This document shows, piece by piece, positions 23,071-35,930 of a stretch of DNA of 64,000 nt (position 1 is its first letter; every line of letters starts with the position of its first letter). The stretch is from assembly GCA_902702965.1 (NCBI GenBank), contig CACRXP010000431.1, positions 244,020-308,019 of the forward strand, given 5' to 3'. Source of the DNA: Spirometra erinaceieuropaei. Taxonomy: Eukaryota > Platyhelminthes > Cestoda > Diphyllobothriidea > Diphyllobothriidae. The notes beneath the pieces are model-generated. The model worked only from the letters and a program-made list of their open reading frames with translations, had not been told where the DNA came from and did not search any database. The translations under genes and the position numbers were made by a program.

Positions 23071-24319
23071 TACACACTTTCATGGACATCAGTTAACAGT
23101 AGAGAGGTGAGGTCGTCTGCCCAAACTGGCCCATCTTCGTTCGCCACAAAGCTCGCACTGTCGGTGTCAGCTCTTCCAAGAAAGACCAATAGTTCCTCGA
23201 GGTCATACACCGATACGGATCATGCATTACTAAGCACACTGATCTAGATGCCGCATACAAAGCCTCGGATGGAAATTGAAGGGACGGTGACTGAAAAAAG
23301 TCGGATGATAGCGCGAAACGCAACTTATTAGCTTTGCAACTTTGTAAATTTAATCGGAGTGAAACCTAAAACATGTCTTTCCAAAGTTAGAGGGGCAGAA
23401 TTTTTAAGCTCGTCATAAATTAAGGCACAAACAGCTCAAGATAATACGACTGAAAGATCGGGCGTTTGTTCAGTTATCACTTGATAAGAAATGATATTTG
23501 ACGTGGATACGAGAGGACTAAGTTTGTTCCCTTGCATTTGCATACAGAATAAGAAAGACCGCGTGGATTATGATTAGATGTGTGAAAATTCCCATAGAAA
23601 TATTCATAAGACTCGGTCACACTGTACGACTACGAGGCAGCGCTCTTCTGTAGTGGTTTGGATACTCATTTCTCTCAATACAGTCCCCAATAAACTTAGC
23701 CATAACTTTCGCCTCCACAAGCTTGGTGTTACAACGTAGGTACCCACTGTGGGATCTTTTGACAGTCTAAATTGTATAAATTGTCTTTTCTGAAAAGCGG
23801 AAAGCGGACATCGACCTCATTGACCCAATTCCCAGTAAACTCATTAGGAAGCAGCTCCACTGTGGCAAATGGCGAGAGCGCAGCCGGGGGTGTGTATTTA
23901 TCTCTTCGGGGTGAAATGTTATTGCATTGCATTTACCTCACACCATTGCCGCAACTTATTACAGTTAAATCGATCTGGTGTACGCCTAAGCATAGTGGTT
24001 GGCAAGCCTTAGCGATTATGCCGAAGCGTGACCGAAGCGACAGCGCGAAATTAACGAAATCACACATGAGGGCAGAAAAAGTCATTGGGCAAGCTTTACC
24101 GAGGCCAGAGAGCGTACACGCAGCTCAAAAGGCAGTTTCAGAAAGCACTCAATTCAGCCGAGGACCAACCCTCAATGTCCCGCGCGAATCTTGTGCGTGC
24201 GCCAGCGGCCAGCCACCGAACGATGCAGTGCCGATGGGCCTTCAGCCCTTGTCACGCGTGTGCGTAGGCGGAAAGTAATAGGAGACAGTGAGTTGGAGGG
24301 CTCTGAGGAACGCATGCAC
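23071..24319. other. No gene recognised
   Basis: The 168-codon ORF at 23772-24278 has no domain and low coding character. No SINE, LINE or foldback sequence was matched. Confidence 0.4.
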
Positions 24320-24645
24320 TTAACCGACCTTTGGCCACGGTAGGTATGGAGCTTGTACCAGGTTCTTATGTGCGTACAAGATCGGCCTGTTGGTCATAAT
24401 CTCTGCTGTTGCCAACAGACACTGACACAGTGGTTTAGGGTAGTTCGGTAAGTCCTTGTAAATCACACGGAAGGTTTCGTTGGGCTTCGCATAATGCCCG
24501 GAATCAGCACTGCGATAATGGCGGTTTTTATGCTTTCGCCTTTTCTCGGCCATGCTTGGGGGTGTCCCCATATTTTTTTGAATAGGCGCCCATTCGATCG
24601 ACCAATATAACCCCAACTTCAAGGGCCAACATTGGGTAAGCACTC
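24320..24645 (-). pseudogene. Penelope-like element, GIY-YIG C-terminal fragment
   Basis: The - strand frame contains SGHYAKPNETFRVIYKDLPN and ends ILYAHKNLVQAPYLPWP. This is the TGH...NEAFRVIY...LPW order seen at the C-terminus of Penelope proteins. It is a related but different subfamily from the element at 7788-10567 and matches the fragment at 31190-31860. The reverse transcriptase is missing. Confidence 0.65.
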
Positions 24646-25554
24646 GATAATTGTGAGAAGTCTCCCACAGAGTGCGGTTTTGCTATCTAGACGTTCATTT
24701 TTTACTCTTTCTCGATTAGCAGACACCTCTTTGTCTTTCTCATGCAATTATGTAAACAATCTCTTCCTGCGTCTTCCTTACCTTTCAGTGCTTTTTCTCG
24801 GGCACTTTGTAACCAACAGGGAATTCAAATGCGTTTGCCTATATTTCTCTTAATTAAACAGGACTGAAAAAAGTAGATCCCTTGGCGCCACGATTGTTCG
24901 TCAGGTCTCATTAGTAAGACGTGCGATGCTGTCAAGACGTCTCCGGTCTAGTTTTGTCGACTTGCCAGGAAGAAACCTTTCCTTTAGACGGGTGCTATTC
25001 TTAATTTCATGCATTTCAGCAGTCCTTTTTAGGGTGATTCATGTCGAGTAGCGAGATTACTATGTACTTCATATGATCTAGAAGATTAGCTGTTTTTAAA
25101 ATTCTTGCTCTGTCTACCTAGGTCAACTATTCGAAAACCTTTCCTAAGATAATTGCAAACTCAATGGGCATAACTGTGGCAGTCCTCGATTTTGCCGCCC
25201 TTGGTCATTTAGCCAATCGTAGCCTCACCGTTCTGCGGCAGCCAATCCGGAGCGTTTGTCACACTGCCTTCTCTAGCCACGGATGCTGAAGAGCCAAGAA
25301 TCACTTCCATGCTGTGACAGACAGTGTTGAGCCAAGTCTTAGACTGACCTCTTCGCTGCCTCCGGGTTGACTTCAGCGTCAGATCGAGTGCAACAAAACT
25401 CAAGGGCAGGCGACGAACGCTCCGGTAGGGGGTGCTCACTGATCGTTCTTGCGGAAACCACTCGTTCCTTTGTGCCATACGGGCTCTGTCTCTCGAGCCC
25501 AACCAGCAGCCGCACATCCGCGCATGATATAGGCAGTCTGTTGTTACCGACAAG

Positions 25555-25630
25555 GACAAGGGGACTGTAATGGCCATTTCTGGCATGTTAGCTGTCGTCA
25601 GCCAGTCATATCCAACTCCGAACGCTCTCG
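25555..25630 (+). repeat. SINE-like repeat, family 2
   Basis: AATGGCCATTTCTGGCATGT and CAGCCAGTCATATCCAACTC match the copy at 15215-15335. Confidence 0.5.
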
Positions 25631-26464
25631 AGCCACTTTAATTGGTTTTTACTAGATGACCTGACATGTCCTCGCGCTGAGGTCGCAGTGGATGCCTTCG
25701 AGAAGAGGACACTGTGCTGCACATAAAGCATGGTTCTCATGCTACCGTAGACGGACACCGTCGGTTTCGCCAGGTTGTTAGCGATAAGGCTGTGGTTCAC
25801 ATCGCACTCAGTGTGGACGGCCCACCACGAACTTGACGAATAATTTGGTGAGACTTTAGCCATGGCTATTTTGCCACTGGCCTCTCTCTCTCTCTCGACG
25901 CAGGTAGCAAAGCGAAACCGTAGTTCTGTGTTCCGAGTCTCGATTGTGTTAGTTTATCGTAGTTCTGTGACTTCAAGGCGTCTCAAGCGAAAGAATCTCG
26001 CGCGAACCATAACGCAGTCTGCTTCATTGATGCTGCCATTCTCGGCACTGCGCATCGATCTGCCTTCACGAACTCAGCTACGAAGCCTTGAATTGATTAC
26101 GATGTGGTCGATCCATCTGGCCGGACGTACGACCAGTATTTGATGAACTACAGTTCCTCTGGCTCTTCACTCAGCTTATCATTAAATTGACTCGAAAGAA
26201 GTGAACGTCTCTATCAGTACTTCCGTCAACATGGAAGGGATTCCAACAAAGTTGAGGTAGTCTGCAGTGACCATTTCTCGGTTTCTGCTTACGGGTGCTA
26301 CTGTGGCAACCCGCCAGAATGTACGATTTGTTATAGCATCGACTGCACAGGCTCAATATCATTCCTAGCTCCCTCCCCCATGACGAGCCAATGTTATAGT
26401 TGAGTGTAATCAGCTAGAGATAAGATCAGCCTCAGTGGCTGATCGGGTGCTTGCACTGTCTCTC

Positions 26465-26560
26465 GTATGTAACATGCCTACGAGCCCCAGGTGTTCCACA
26501 CCTCGGGGTTGGGTATGACTGGCTGACGACGGCTAATAGACCAGAAATGGCCATTCCAGT
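26465..26560 (-). repeat. SINE-like repeat, family 2, inverted
   Basis: GGGTATGACTGGCTGACGAC and ACCAGAAATGGCCATTCC are the complement of the family 2 core. About 840 bp from the copy at 25555, it could pair with it. Confidence 0.5.
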
Positions 26561-26881
26561 TCCCGTTGTCTTTTTTTTTCTGCATACATGCTGCTCTCTA
26601 AATTCCCACAATTTGGCTCAAGTCGCCCAAATATGCACTATGCGAGACTTCTTGTAAGGCCACATTAGAAAGGTGAGCAGCCCTCAGGCCACGACTTCTT
26701 CGGTGCCGTAAATTCACATCCGGTCATAACAGACTCGTATGCCCGCCTTTGACGTCCTTCTTGGGTAATTTTGAGTCCGCAGTCGCTTACGCGTGCGTCC
26801 TAGGCAGTCATCTGAAGGGAAGTTGCGAAAGGACGTCGTCCTACTTATAATATATCGGTCTCTTTTCCTGTGTCACTTAAG

Positions 26882-29395
26882 ACAAGTGAAATAGTCGTCT
26901 GCGCTAGCAGTTTACATGTACACTGGGAGTCAGGCTTGCATGATTTAACCAGTGGGAAACTGAGGTACAGTTATATCGAATCTCAAGCAGCGGAATCCTC
27001 CGCCAGCATTGTGGGTCCCCAGGTGTCCAACCAGAGGGAGGCAGGCAGGCGCGCAGACCTGTGGTATGCAGCTGTTTGCTGGGACTCAGATGGGTGCTGA
27101 CCAGATAACTTGCAAAATCTCGTCGGGGTCCAATGGAACTTTGGCAGTGATTCCTGTGGCATCACTTCCTTTACTCGCGCGAGCTCTTACCGGGAAGCAC
27201 AGGCTCGATTGTCCGGTGGCTTTTGGACTCTTTAACGTCCACAGCCGGCCATGATAGAGCTTTAGAGGAGAAGAAGAACTTGGAATTGGATCTGCAGCCC
27301 AATGCCTTTGAGTTGCCTGCTCACGCTCTGTTGGTTGCGATTGCGCATGCTAGTTTAGCCATCTGGTAGTGACGTTCACCAGCTATGCTGGTTGGAGGAT
27401 GAAAGTCGGACTGTTCGCGAGGAGCAATCAATGATTGAGGGGTATTGACGTCCGAGGCAGGTCTAAATAGGATCTCAAGGAAGCCCTACATTTCGCCCTA
27501 TAACCCAAGCCTGATCGGCCAACTTCGCTGTAACGTAATTGTTCGTTGTTCCCCTAGCCTTTGGTGAAGGAGCCGGTCCTCAATGCGTGTCTTACACGTA
27601 TCCGTGTCTTTTTGGTCTCCTCCACGCACCACGTAACTGCGTTTATGAATCCAGAGTATCACGTGTCCGACAGACGAGTTGTGTTTTGGCGGCCCTTATG
27701 ATCCTTAAATTTCATTTTTCTACCTGGCTTTTATTCTTCCAGTCTCTTTCCTTCCCAAAATCTCGCCACCATATGCCGTCGTTTTACTCCGTCTGTACAC
27801 CCTGCTTCTCTCACGGCATTTCAGTTAAAATGCAGCAGTACAAATTGCAATTTTCTACCATTTCGATTGTTTGCTCTTTGTTTAGGCTGATCAGCCATCT
27901 GATTCGGGCACCGGCGGGAAGTCGAGGTTTGAACTGCTCGAGGAATCTTTCGTGAGTTCCGCAAAACATACCAGAGCTTTTGCAGCTGTGGGTGCGAACC
28001 CAACTGTGATTTTTGTCTTTTGCTTCTTGCCAGAAAATATACGACTTTTTCCCTCTATCTGGTCAGGATCCATTACAATGTGACTAGCCTCTGAGCCCCA
28101 GATCTCAGTGTGTGGACTTGCATTTGCACACATCCAAATGAGCGCCCACCGAGTTCTGCTCAACTGGGGGCCCCCCTGCCGAGTCGACCTTAAGTATGCT
28201 TGGGATTGCCTTGCTAGTCTTGTTTCCTACTCACTGCTCGAAGTTCTGGGCGCTTACCGTCTGTGCGTCCCTGTTTAGTTAGCATTCGATTCGGCCCCCG
28301 GTAACATTCGGGAGAGGACACCTAAAGATCTGTTGCCTAGAAAGAATACCTACTATATTTATTTAAGTAGGCAATATCCGTACATATCTGTTGTTTCACC
28401 TGACCTCAGTTTCATCTCCCGATTGTTACCCGGCCCCCTACAACTGGCCACGCGGTAGATGCGCTGAGCCAACACCAAGGGCCAGATCAGGGCTCGGCAG
28501 CGTTTTTGGGCTGTACACTCATGTTAAATGCTATTCAGGATGTGAGGTGTGATGGCGCGAGCTCGTACCGCAGTTGCCCCTTGCGCCCGATCTCGCCCCC
28601 AACCCTCTTGGCTCTGTCTTGACATCCGGGCTCAGGGGCGTGAGGTAGATGCATGCAAGTCTTGTATCATTACAAACTAATCCACGTGTATTCTGCCGTT
28701 CCTGCTTCTTCCCTGTTGTGTGCTATAAGGTGGGCATCGTCGGTAACGAGGGTCGAATGATCCTGTCATGTCAAACGTTCAAGTAGGTAGAATGTCCCTT
28801 TTGGCTCAGCTTTATTCCCGTCTGGCAACTGGATCCGGTCAGTCCTTTCAGTTTATTTTCTTTTAAAATGTCACGCAGGGCTCCCCCGTCGTCTCCGGTC
28901 TCCAACTGTTCTCAGATTATCGCGAAGGCCTAGTTGATCCCGAGTCCGTATGCACGCAGCCAGTTGCATCGAAGCCCAGCTCTGTAGTAGCCCCACCAGC
29001 TCCATTGGGATCAAAAGCAGCCGAAGGACCTCGTGTCCCTGCCTCCTGGCTGAAACCTCGCCATCCTCAGTCGGGTTCCTCCTTTGGTAAACTATGTGGC
29101 GCGCCTCCCCTGCTCCAGCTCTCGCCGATGAAAGAGGCGTCAACCAGTCAGGGTGTTCCACAGAAGGTCCCTCTCACCGATTTGCCGGATCCATCCAGGG
29201 GGTAAATTACTTAGATTCCACCTCCCACCTTTTGATTCTCTTTCAGGTCATTTTCTTGTTCCTACTGACCTTACGGGGATTCGAACTTCAAGCAAGGACT
29301 CCTCTAGAAGCAAACAGGCGAGTTCCAGGAAACAGTTCAGAAGAGAAAGATGCGGTCATTGGCCTGACGTTTCGGATTCTCACTCGAACCCATAA
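26882..29395 (+). CDS. Unidentified gene, four-exon model (3' part)
   Basis: Four open stretches with proper splice sites join in phase: 26882-27022, 27886-27951, 28879-29086 and 29247-29395 (stop TAA at 29393-29395), 187 codons in all. The peptide includes CASSLHVHWESGLHDLTSGK, GTGGKSRFELLEESF, a Pro/Ser-rich probably disordered middle (VVAPPAPLGSKAAEGPRVP) and a basic tail (SRSKQASSRKQFRRERCGHW). I do not recognise the family. In favour of a gene are phase agreement at every junction and the mixed composition; against it are the lack of a known domain, the partly weak acceptor of the first exon (TGTCACTTAAG) and no AATAAA close by. The start lies further left and was not found. The intron 27952-28878 contains a ZF-LINE fragment. 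Confidence 0.38.
28440..28770 (+). repeat. ZF-LINE 3' end fragment
   Basis: GGCCACGCGGTAGATGCGCT and the later AAACTAATCCACGTGTATTC parallel the fragment at 17420-17880 (ATGTGGTAGATGCGCTGGGG, AAACTAATTCATGCGTAAGC). It is strongly diverged. Confidence 0.5.
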
Positions 29396-31189
29396 TCACA
29401 GACAGTCGGAGATAAAGGTGATGGTGGCACAAGGAGTGCAGTAGTTATAGAACGTGGCTGTCGTAGCACCATATGCGCACTGTAATTATAAGCTCTTGCT
29501 ATCACCGCTGGGGTCGTAATTGATGCGGTGGTGGCTTGTTAATCCGAGTTCGAGTCGTTAATCGCCGTGATTTCGTCATCCGTGCTGGATGCTGGTGTGA
29601 CGATTGCTCGGCAAATTGGCTCACTGCTGTTGGGGTAATTACTCGTCCGCGCCCTCCCCACGTGACTGATTCCCCCGCCCAGGAAAAGCCTCAGCACAGG
29701 AATGACAACGGGAGGTCATTGTGTTTCTTGATGGACTGTGTGCCGGAGAACCATGATTCGAACAGCTCGCGGCCCACGCGGTTGTCACTCCTCGCGAGGA
29801 TTTCGGCGTCTTGAAAGGATGACCACATCCCGCTGAATGAGCCGCCACCTGATAACTAGCGCCTTCCCCCTATTGCTGTTGCGTTCTCCTCTGTTGCCGT
29901 ACGTGGGACACAGCACCCGCCACAATTTACTCTTGACGCGGTTAAAAACCACAAGGTTTTTAAAGGTTTCTTCCTGAAGGTAGACAGAGAGCTCTGTGGT
30001 ATGATAACGCAACGAGCATCCAAAGTAGTTTACGTTGAAAGTTGCCATCGTTTCAACATGAACTTCCGGAATGTTGTCGACGCACCCCTCCTAGTAGACA
30101 CTCGTGGGTCCTTCCTTGGGGGCTGGGTACCCCAATGGGAAGGCTCTCACATAGTTCTGGGAGTAAATTGTATAGTCACCTGCCAGTGGCGGTAACATTG
30201 TGTCTGTTCTCCCCATGGACGCACCGCCCCGAAATCTGTCCTAGCCATCCTTTCTGCACCCTCCGGGCACCTGCAGCGTGGGAACTTTGATCGTGCGGAC
30301 TACGTGCCCCCGCCCCCCAGTCATTGTGTCCGGCTATTCGGTATCGGTATTAGGCTTGTTGAGTTTCTAAATCAGGCACACAGCTGGTGTGAGAACCGCT
30401 TTTGTTTCTCTGCCAGGCTTCGGACTGACGCTGTCGCCGGACGACGCCCTGCTCTCTTCCAACACTCATTATCCGGCGCTTGCAAGATAATTTCCAGATG
30501 CGTGAGGTGACTCCGGGCGTAATACTTGATCGGGGCAGCTATGTGACCCTTCCCCTTCTCTTTTTTGTCCCGCCGCCTTGTGGGTTCATTTTCACTGGCG
30601 TTGGGCCGCTTTTATTTAGCCTCGTGTTAGTGTGCTCCCATCGAGCCATGAGCTGCTTAGGCGCGCCGCTCTTGAAAGGCTACACCAGCTCTCTTCTGCT
30701 CACATACTTTTATCGATTGCCTTGAAGTCGGTCGTAGCTTGATTTGCCTATACCCAAGCCAAGCCACCCACTCGTGACCTTCTGTTTTGACAAGGCGCTA
30801 TTGTCATTTTGACGATCTCACTTACCCGAACCGCTTCATTTGACATGATGCTTACCGAGACTGTTTACCCGGCCAGTCTCGCCCTTTGCCAGAGTGTGGC
30901 CGTTGCCAGTGGGCACCCTTCTTTAAATTTACTCATTTGTACGAGTTACGAAAATTGCCATGGTGCAAGTCAGAAAACCATTTAGAGAGCATACGAGTGC
31001 TTTCGATAAATTCCCATCAGGCCAGTGCATTGGAACGAGGTACAAAGTAAAACGTGTAAGCGATAAGAGAGATCGATTGCGGTTCGTTTTTTTATACAAG
31101 TGGTGTTTATGTGAATAGGGGGAGAGGAGGTAGTAATTGACAGTGGGAGTTAGGTAGAGCCGTGTCACAGGGGGAGGGGTCGGGGAAAC
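29396..31189. other. No gene recognised
   Basis: A short coding-like stretch (FGLTLSPDDALLSSNTHYPA, about 30419-30491, after acceptor TCTCTGCCAG) ends in TAA, but no partner exon was found. The rest shows no repeat or RNA gene. Confidence 0.35.
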
Positions 31190-31860
31190 GGGGACCTGGA
31201 GACATGCATGCCGTTAATCGATCTTTGACCACGGTAGACGCGGAGCGTGCAAGAGGTTCTTCTGCGCGCACAGGGTCGGCCTCTGTAGTCTGATAGCAGT
31301 CGCTTCTGCCATTGGTAGTAAGCGCCGACTCAATTGCTTAGGCTAGCTAGGTAGGAACTTGCAAATCACCCGAAGGGCTTCGTTGGGGCCCACACGATGC
31401 CCAGAACCAACCATGTGTGCGAGGATGGAGCTATGTGTGCTCTTAATTTCACCTTTCTTCAGCCATGTCGACAGCTGCTCCGGTATTCATGCAGATAGGC
31501 GCCGACTCGTACGACCAATATAGTTTGTTCCACAGGAGCAAGTGCACATAGAGGTGGTCTGAGCTGGTAGCCTACCCTTACCTTCCACGCGTAAGACGGG
31601 CTTGGTTGAGAACAATACTTGAATTCTTGCTGCCGGGAGGATTCGTGAAATGGCTTGGCCAAGGCGTCTTCTCAGGAGTTCACCGGCCGCGTTCCCTTAA
31701 AAGGGGACTCTGAGCGGCAGAGTTTTCTTTTTCGCCGTCGGTATGATGAGTTTTGCCGGTCATTCGGGAAGATGCCGTACAATCAATCTGTCAGGATACT
31801 CGTTCTTGCGGAGCAGACCCTGGATTTCTTCATCAATGCCATCTACTGAACAGATTTTTT
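31190..31860 (-). pseudogene. Penelope-like element, C-terminal fragment
   Basis: On the - strand, from right to left, the remains of a Penelope protein appear: KKKTLPLRVPFKGTRPVNS (31760-31680), then AKPFHESSRQQEFKYCSQPS, a decayed GIY-YIG region, and a tail equivalent to that at 24320-24645. Frameshifts and stops are frequent. The + strand ORF at 31655-31849 is its shadow. Confidence 0.6.
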
Positions 31861-33714
31861 AGTTCTTTGCGCCAAACACAGGATTAGATTTCGTCTCAGT
31901 TGAAGGTGTACGAAACTACAGAAGTTCGCATATTGCCCAGACCAATTGTCCTTTGACAGACGCACCTTCGAATGCTACCTCGCAAGGCTCCCAATCCCCC
32001 GACTGATTTAGTCAGCCTGCGCTCTTATTGGCACCGCGAGGTTTTACCCGCCGGGGTAATTAGCTGTATGGTCAGCGTCAGAGCACATTCTGCAAGCCTC
32101 AACGGCTGCTCACGGCATGTTGTTCCCTTTTTGCGGATTTGTTTTTGAAGGGAATCACTATCGGGAAGAACTGCTGTCGATTCTGACTTTCATCCCTCTG
32201 ACTGCCTGCTTGTTGACCTTGATGCCCTCCTCATGAACACTAATTTTTTTCTTATCACACGCTTCAGAACGCGCCTCACGTCACAGGCTGCAGCCAGTGT
32301 CAGCAGTTCAAAGCTCCTCGTAAATTTCCGTCAAGTACGTCCTTTTCACTGGTTTATTTTCCGTATACTGCATACTATAGCTTCGAAACAATGGGTGCCG
32401 TCATGGTGCACCTCTTTTGTGAAAACACGCGGGTTGCTTAGGAATCAAAATAATTGCTTCAGCCTGTCTCTGGTTACTGTACATTTGGCAGATCAACAAA
32501 AGGTAGAGCACGGAAATACCGACCCGCGTACTACAGTTGGCTTTGCGCTAAGTTCCAGGGTGTTTAGGGTTACCGTCATGGTGAGGGTTAGGGTTAAAGT
32601 TAGGACACGGGAACCGACATCCTCCCTGAAGCTTAGAACAGGGGCACGTCTACCACATGGGCGGTCAGTATCCCCGTGCCTGACCCAAAAAAACTAATAT
32701 TTTTTATATCTTAAACTGAAAACATCCGTCGGGTTTGTCATCTGGTTAGTATATTTTCTAGACAGACACTGGTCGCGCCACACTGTCGCATGACCCACAG
32801 CTAAGTGCTCGAAAACGCTGTACTTGGTTGGGAAAGACCAAGAGACAATGGAAATGGATCACTGACCATGAACTCTATTCAGTTTGTTAAGCATGACAAC
32901 CGTAAACGTAAGCATACTTTAGGTGTCAGTATGGTGCTCAGGTAAGCACCTAAGGTGTCCTCTTTGGGGTGTTTTTTCCTAGAAATGTTTCACCTGCAGT
33001 GGCAGCAGGTTTTTAAATGCAGTTTTTTCTCAATATAAATAAAAATTACAATTTGTCATGGCAAAATAGTCGAATTAACTTCTTAATGATAAATGACAGG
33101 CAATAATTAAATTTCACCACAGAAAATCATGATCTCAAGCAGTTGCATTCAACTGTACTTGAAAATTCTCTGTGGCTGCTTAGTCTGAGAATCATGGAGA
33201 AATTTCCGGGACTAAACACCCAAAACAGGGTAGTTCATCAAATGTTAAATTGACAGCCGTATATCCCCGTTTCCCCTTGTCCGTGTAATCGTCCGAGTGG
33301 TAAACGCTGATAATTTAAAATCAACATACTTTAACTTATAACGGTCTAATTTGGGCGACTGTGCAAGATCGTTTTTCCACTTTCGCACAACCAGATGCTG
33401 GGCTGTCCTACTCATTTTCTCTACCTTCCAGCTGTATTCCCGAGTGGAAAATCCTTTTTCCAGACAATTTATCCGCCTCTGCCTGTTTTTTGCCTTATTA
33501 TCTGAATAATTAGTCATCATTCTCGATTATTTGTAACCAGAATGTTTGCGAAACAGCTGCACATTCTCCGTGTCTTTCGAGAAAAAAGAACGTAGATTTC
33601 TTCGCCGTCATTTACTATATATAAGCAAGTAAAAGTATATCAGTCCATATATTTGGATTGGCAGGCCAGTTACCTTGTTAATATGCCCTCAACATCTTTG
33701 CACCCCTTTACCAG
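31861..33714. other. No gene recognised upstream of the ERCC1 exons
   Basis: The missing N-terminal ERCC1 exon or exons should lie here or further left, but none was identified. A 91-codon frame on the - strand (33245-33520; TAQHLVVRKWKNDLAQ) looks protein-like but has no known domain. Short TTAGGG-like repeats are at 32563-32605. Confidence 0.4.
32563..32605 (+). repeat. Short interstitial telomere-like repeat
   Basis: Irregular TTAGGG-type units (TTTAGGGTTA, then GTGAGGGTTAGGGTTAAAG). It is too short and interrupted to be a chromosome end. Confidence 0.5.
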
Positions 33715-35930
33715 AGAGGGAATCCTCTACTCGAGCTGCTTCGCAATGTCGCCTGGGAGTACGCAGACATTCAGCCGGACTACTTGTTTGGACCGAGCCA
33801 ATGTGCTTTCTTCTTGAGGTACTTCTTATGTTACCTTCTGGCTTTCTGTGTGCCAAGTGTCATTTCTCCAAACTCCAACTTAATCGCAGTAATTAAAAAA
33901 TCCTCATAGCTACAGTGTACGCGACTGTAAAGGTCACTAAGCCGGAAACGGGTTGTCCTCGGTTCGCTGGCTGGGCAAACAATCGATTCTTCCTCCTCAT
34001 GACTTGCGCCGTCAGCCTGGGGGGAATATCGATTATTCCCGCAGCCGGCATGCGTCTCTTGTAGCTCAGGCCGTAGGGCAACGGACACGGACACTCACGG
34101 CTGACAGCTCGATCCCCTTTGGTGGGGAAGGGGGGGAGACGCTTCTTTTGAATTAAGTAGCATCTCCTCACGTCCCGTAGCAGCAAAATCGGCCATAGTT
34201 ACAGTGCGTGACCTATCTCATGAAATCTGATAACGGAATCTCATGGGAGAATTTCTGGACGCCTTTAAGGTTGAGCATTTTGTTCGCTCATCCACTTTCT
34301 TCAATAAAATGTCATTTTCTTGTGTAGAAATTGTGTGTACGTAATTATATCAAATGAAGTATCAGTAAATTTTAGCGAAAATGGACGTTGGAATATATTC
34401 GTGCAATTTCCTATGCTAATACATGTCCTAGACTCCGGTTACGCATGTGAGCGACTTTTTCATTGGAAGGACAGTAATTTACCTGCGAGAGTTTTAATAA
34501 AGAGATTTAGCCGGACTAGAAATTTTATTTTATGTCCGATGTCCATGGTGATCAAACTGCTAACAAGAAGGTTATTTTAAGAAAACCAGAGGCTTTGTCA
34601 ATTCCTAAGTGTCAAATTAGCAGTTCTGTGCGATATGGTGTCCTAAAATGCAGTAATAACGCAGATAGTGATTCCTATGTGTAAGTGGGCTGAAATTGCT
34701 TTGCCGTTTGGAAAATTCTAGCTGATGTCACATAGATGACCATCACGGAACGGTCATTTCCAGCTTTAAACATATGAAACACTACTTGTTGTGTAGTTTA
34801 GCTTCTGTGCATACTTTATTCAGAAATAGAACGAGCAAAGCATTAATAGTTACAGCAAAATATCAGTATTTATATAGGCGCTCTGCCATACATACAAAAT
34901 CGAAGAACGGAGTCTAAAGGCGAACAAAAACAGTGGAAATGGCCTCAATGTATACAGAAAGGCATGTTCTTACGTTTGCCGTTGACAAATATTGATATTG
35001 CTTAGGAACGCGAAATAAACCGCCCAAACTGTCAAATTTTTACTTGGCCTCGCCATGCAAAAATACAAAGTACACAGAAATCCGTCAACGGCGTGCACTT
35101 TGCGAGTGATTGACATTCATTCGTAAATTTCGACACATTTCATGAGTTAGGTCACTAACTGTATCAGACAACACAAGTTGTTTAGGGTACCGTGCACACA
35201 ATCTAATATTTTGACTGCAACCTGGTGACTTCTTCCCCATAATTAGCCTTCGCTACCACAATCTCAACCCCGAGTATATTTTCGAACGCCTACAAAAGAT
35301 CAGGGAGGCCTACAAACTGACGGTCCTCATTGTCCTGGTGGATGTGGTAAGTTTAATTGACCCTACATGTTTTTATATGCATCGCCCCAAAGGACGATTC
35401 GCATCATCCACTCAAGGAGTTAGACAAATTTGGCCTTACCCAGAATGTTACTGTTATGCTGGCCTGGAGGTAAGTGTGGAGCAGTCGTTGTATTTGACCC
35501 GATTTAGCCCGACCGAAGCAGCCCGCTACCTGGAAACCTTCAAAACCTCTATAAACAAACCGCCAGACGACTTGCTACCTGATGGTGACGCCAAGAATGA
35601 CCATCTCGCCTTAGCGACGGGCTTTTTAACCTCTCTTCGGCACATCTCAAAGTCAGACGCGGCTGCCCTTCTAACCAAGTTCGGCGTAAGTATTAGCCTT
35701 AATCCGAACCGTCCGTTCTCTGCTTCTTTCACTAACCTGTTTCGCGCTTTTTTGTTAGAGTATCGCCAGTATTATGAAAGCCGATGTTGAATCACTTGAA
35801 AGTTGCCCGGGCATTGGTGGTGTCAAGGTGAGTTGTCCCCTTTCTTGTTACAATTTAAACGCAACTCTAATAGGCTCAAAAGCTGCATGATACACTCCGA
35901 GCGACTTTCAAAAGGAAGAATTTGGAGTGA
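33715..35930 (+). CDS. ERCC1: DNA excision repair protein ERCC1, C-terminal six exons
   Basis: ERCC1 is the non-catalytic partner of the XPF nuclease and positions the 5' incision in nucleotide excision repair. Exons: 33715-33818, 35247-35346, 35393-35469, 35508-35685, 35759-35827 and 35874-35930 (TGA at 35928-35930), 194 codons in phase. The central domain reads [40 protein letters not shown] and [19 protein letters not shown]. The C-terminal tandem helix-hairpin-helix, which binds XPF, includes [11 protein letters not shown] and [16 protein letters not shown]. The animal protein is near 300 residues, so about 100 N-terminal residues are missing; the 33715 boundary (ACCAG|AGAGGG) is the best acceptor before the conserved RGNP. 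Introns of 46, 38, 73 and 46 bp follow one of 1428 bp. The protein ends ATFKRKNLE. No clear AATAAA was seen within about 600 bases. Confidence 0.93.

Larger units (their letters stand above)
24646..26881. other. No gene recognised; two family 2 repeat pieces
   Basis: Contains SINE-like family 2 sequence at about 25555-25630 (+) and 26465-26560 (-). Open frames on both strands between 25200 and 26360 are mutually overlapping and without a domain. Confidence 0.4.

Noticed and set aside
23772..24278. 168-codon ORF on +
   Set aside because: No recognisable motif and composition close to random translation; no splice-supported structure.
30417..30491. Terminal exon reading FGLTLSPDDALLSSNTHYPA
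   Set aside because: Plausible acceptor and stop, but an alternative frame is also open and no upstream exon could be joined.
32563..32605. Chromosome end
   Set aside because: Only a few irregular TTAGGG-like units embedded in unique sequence.
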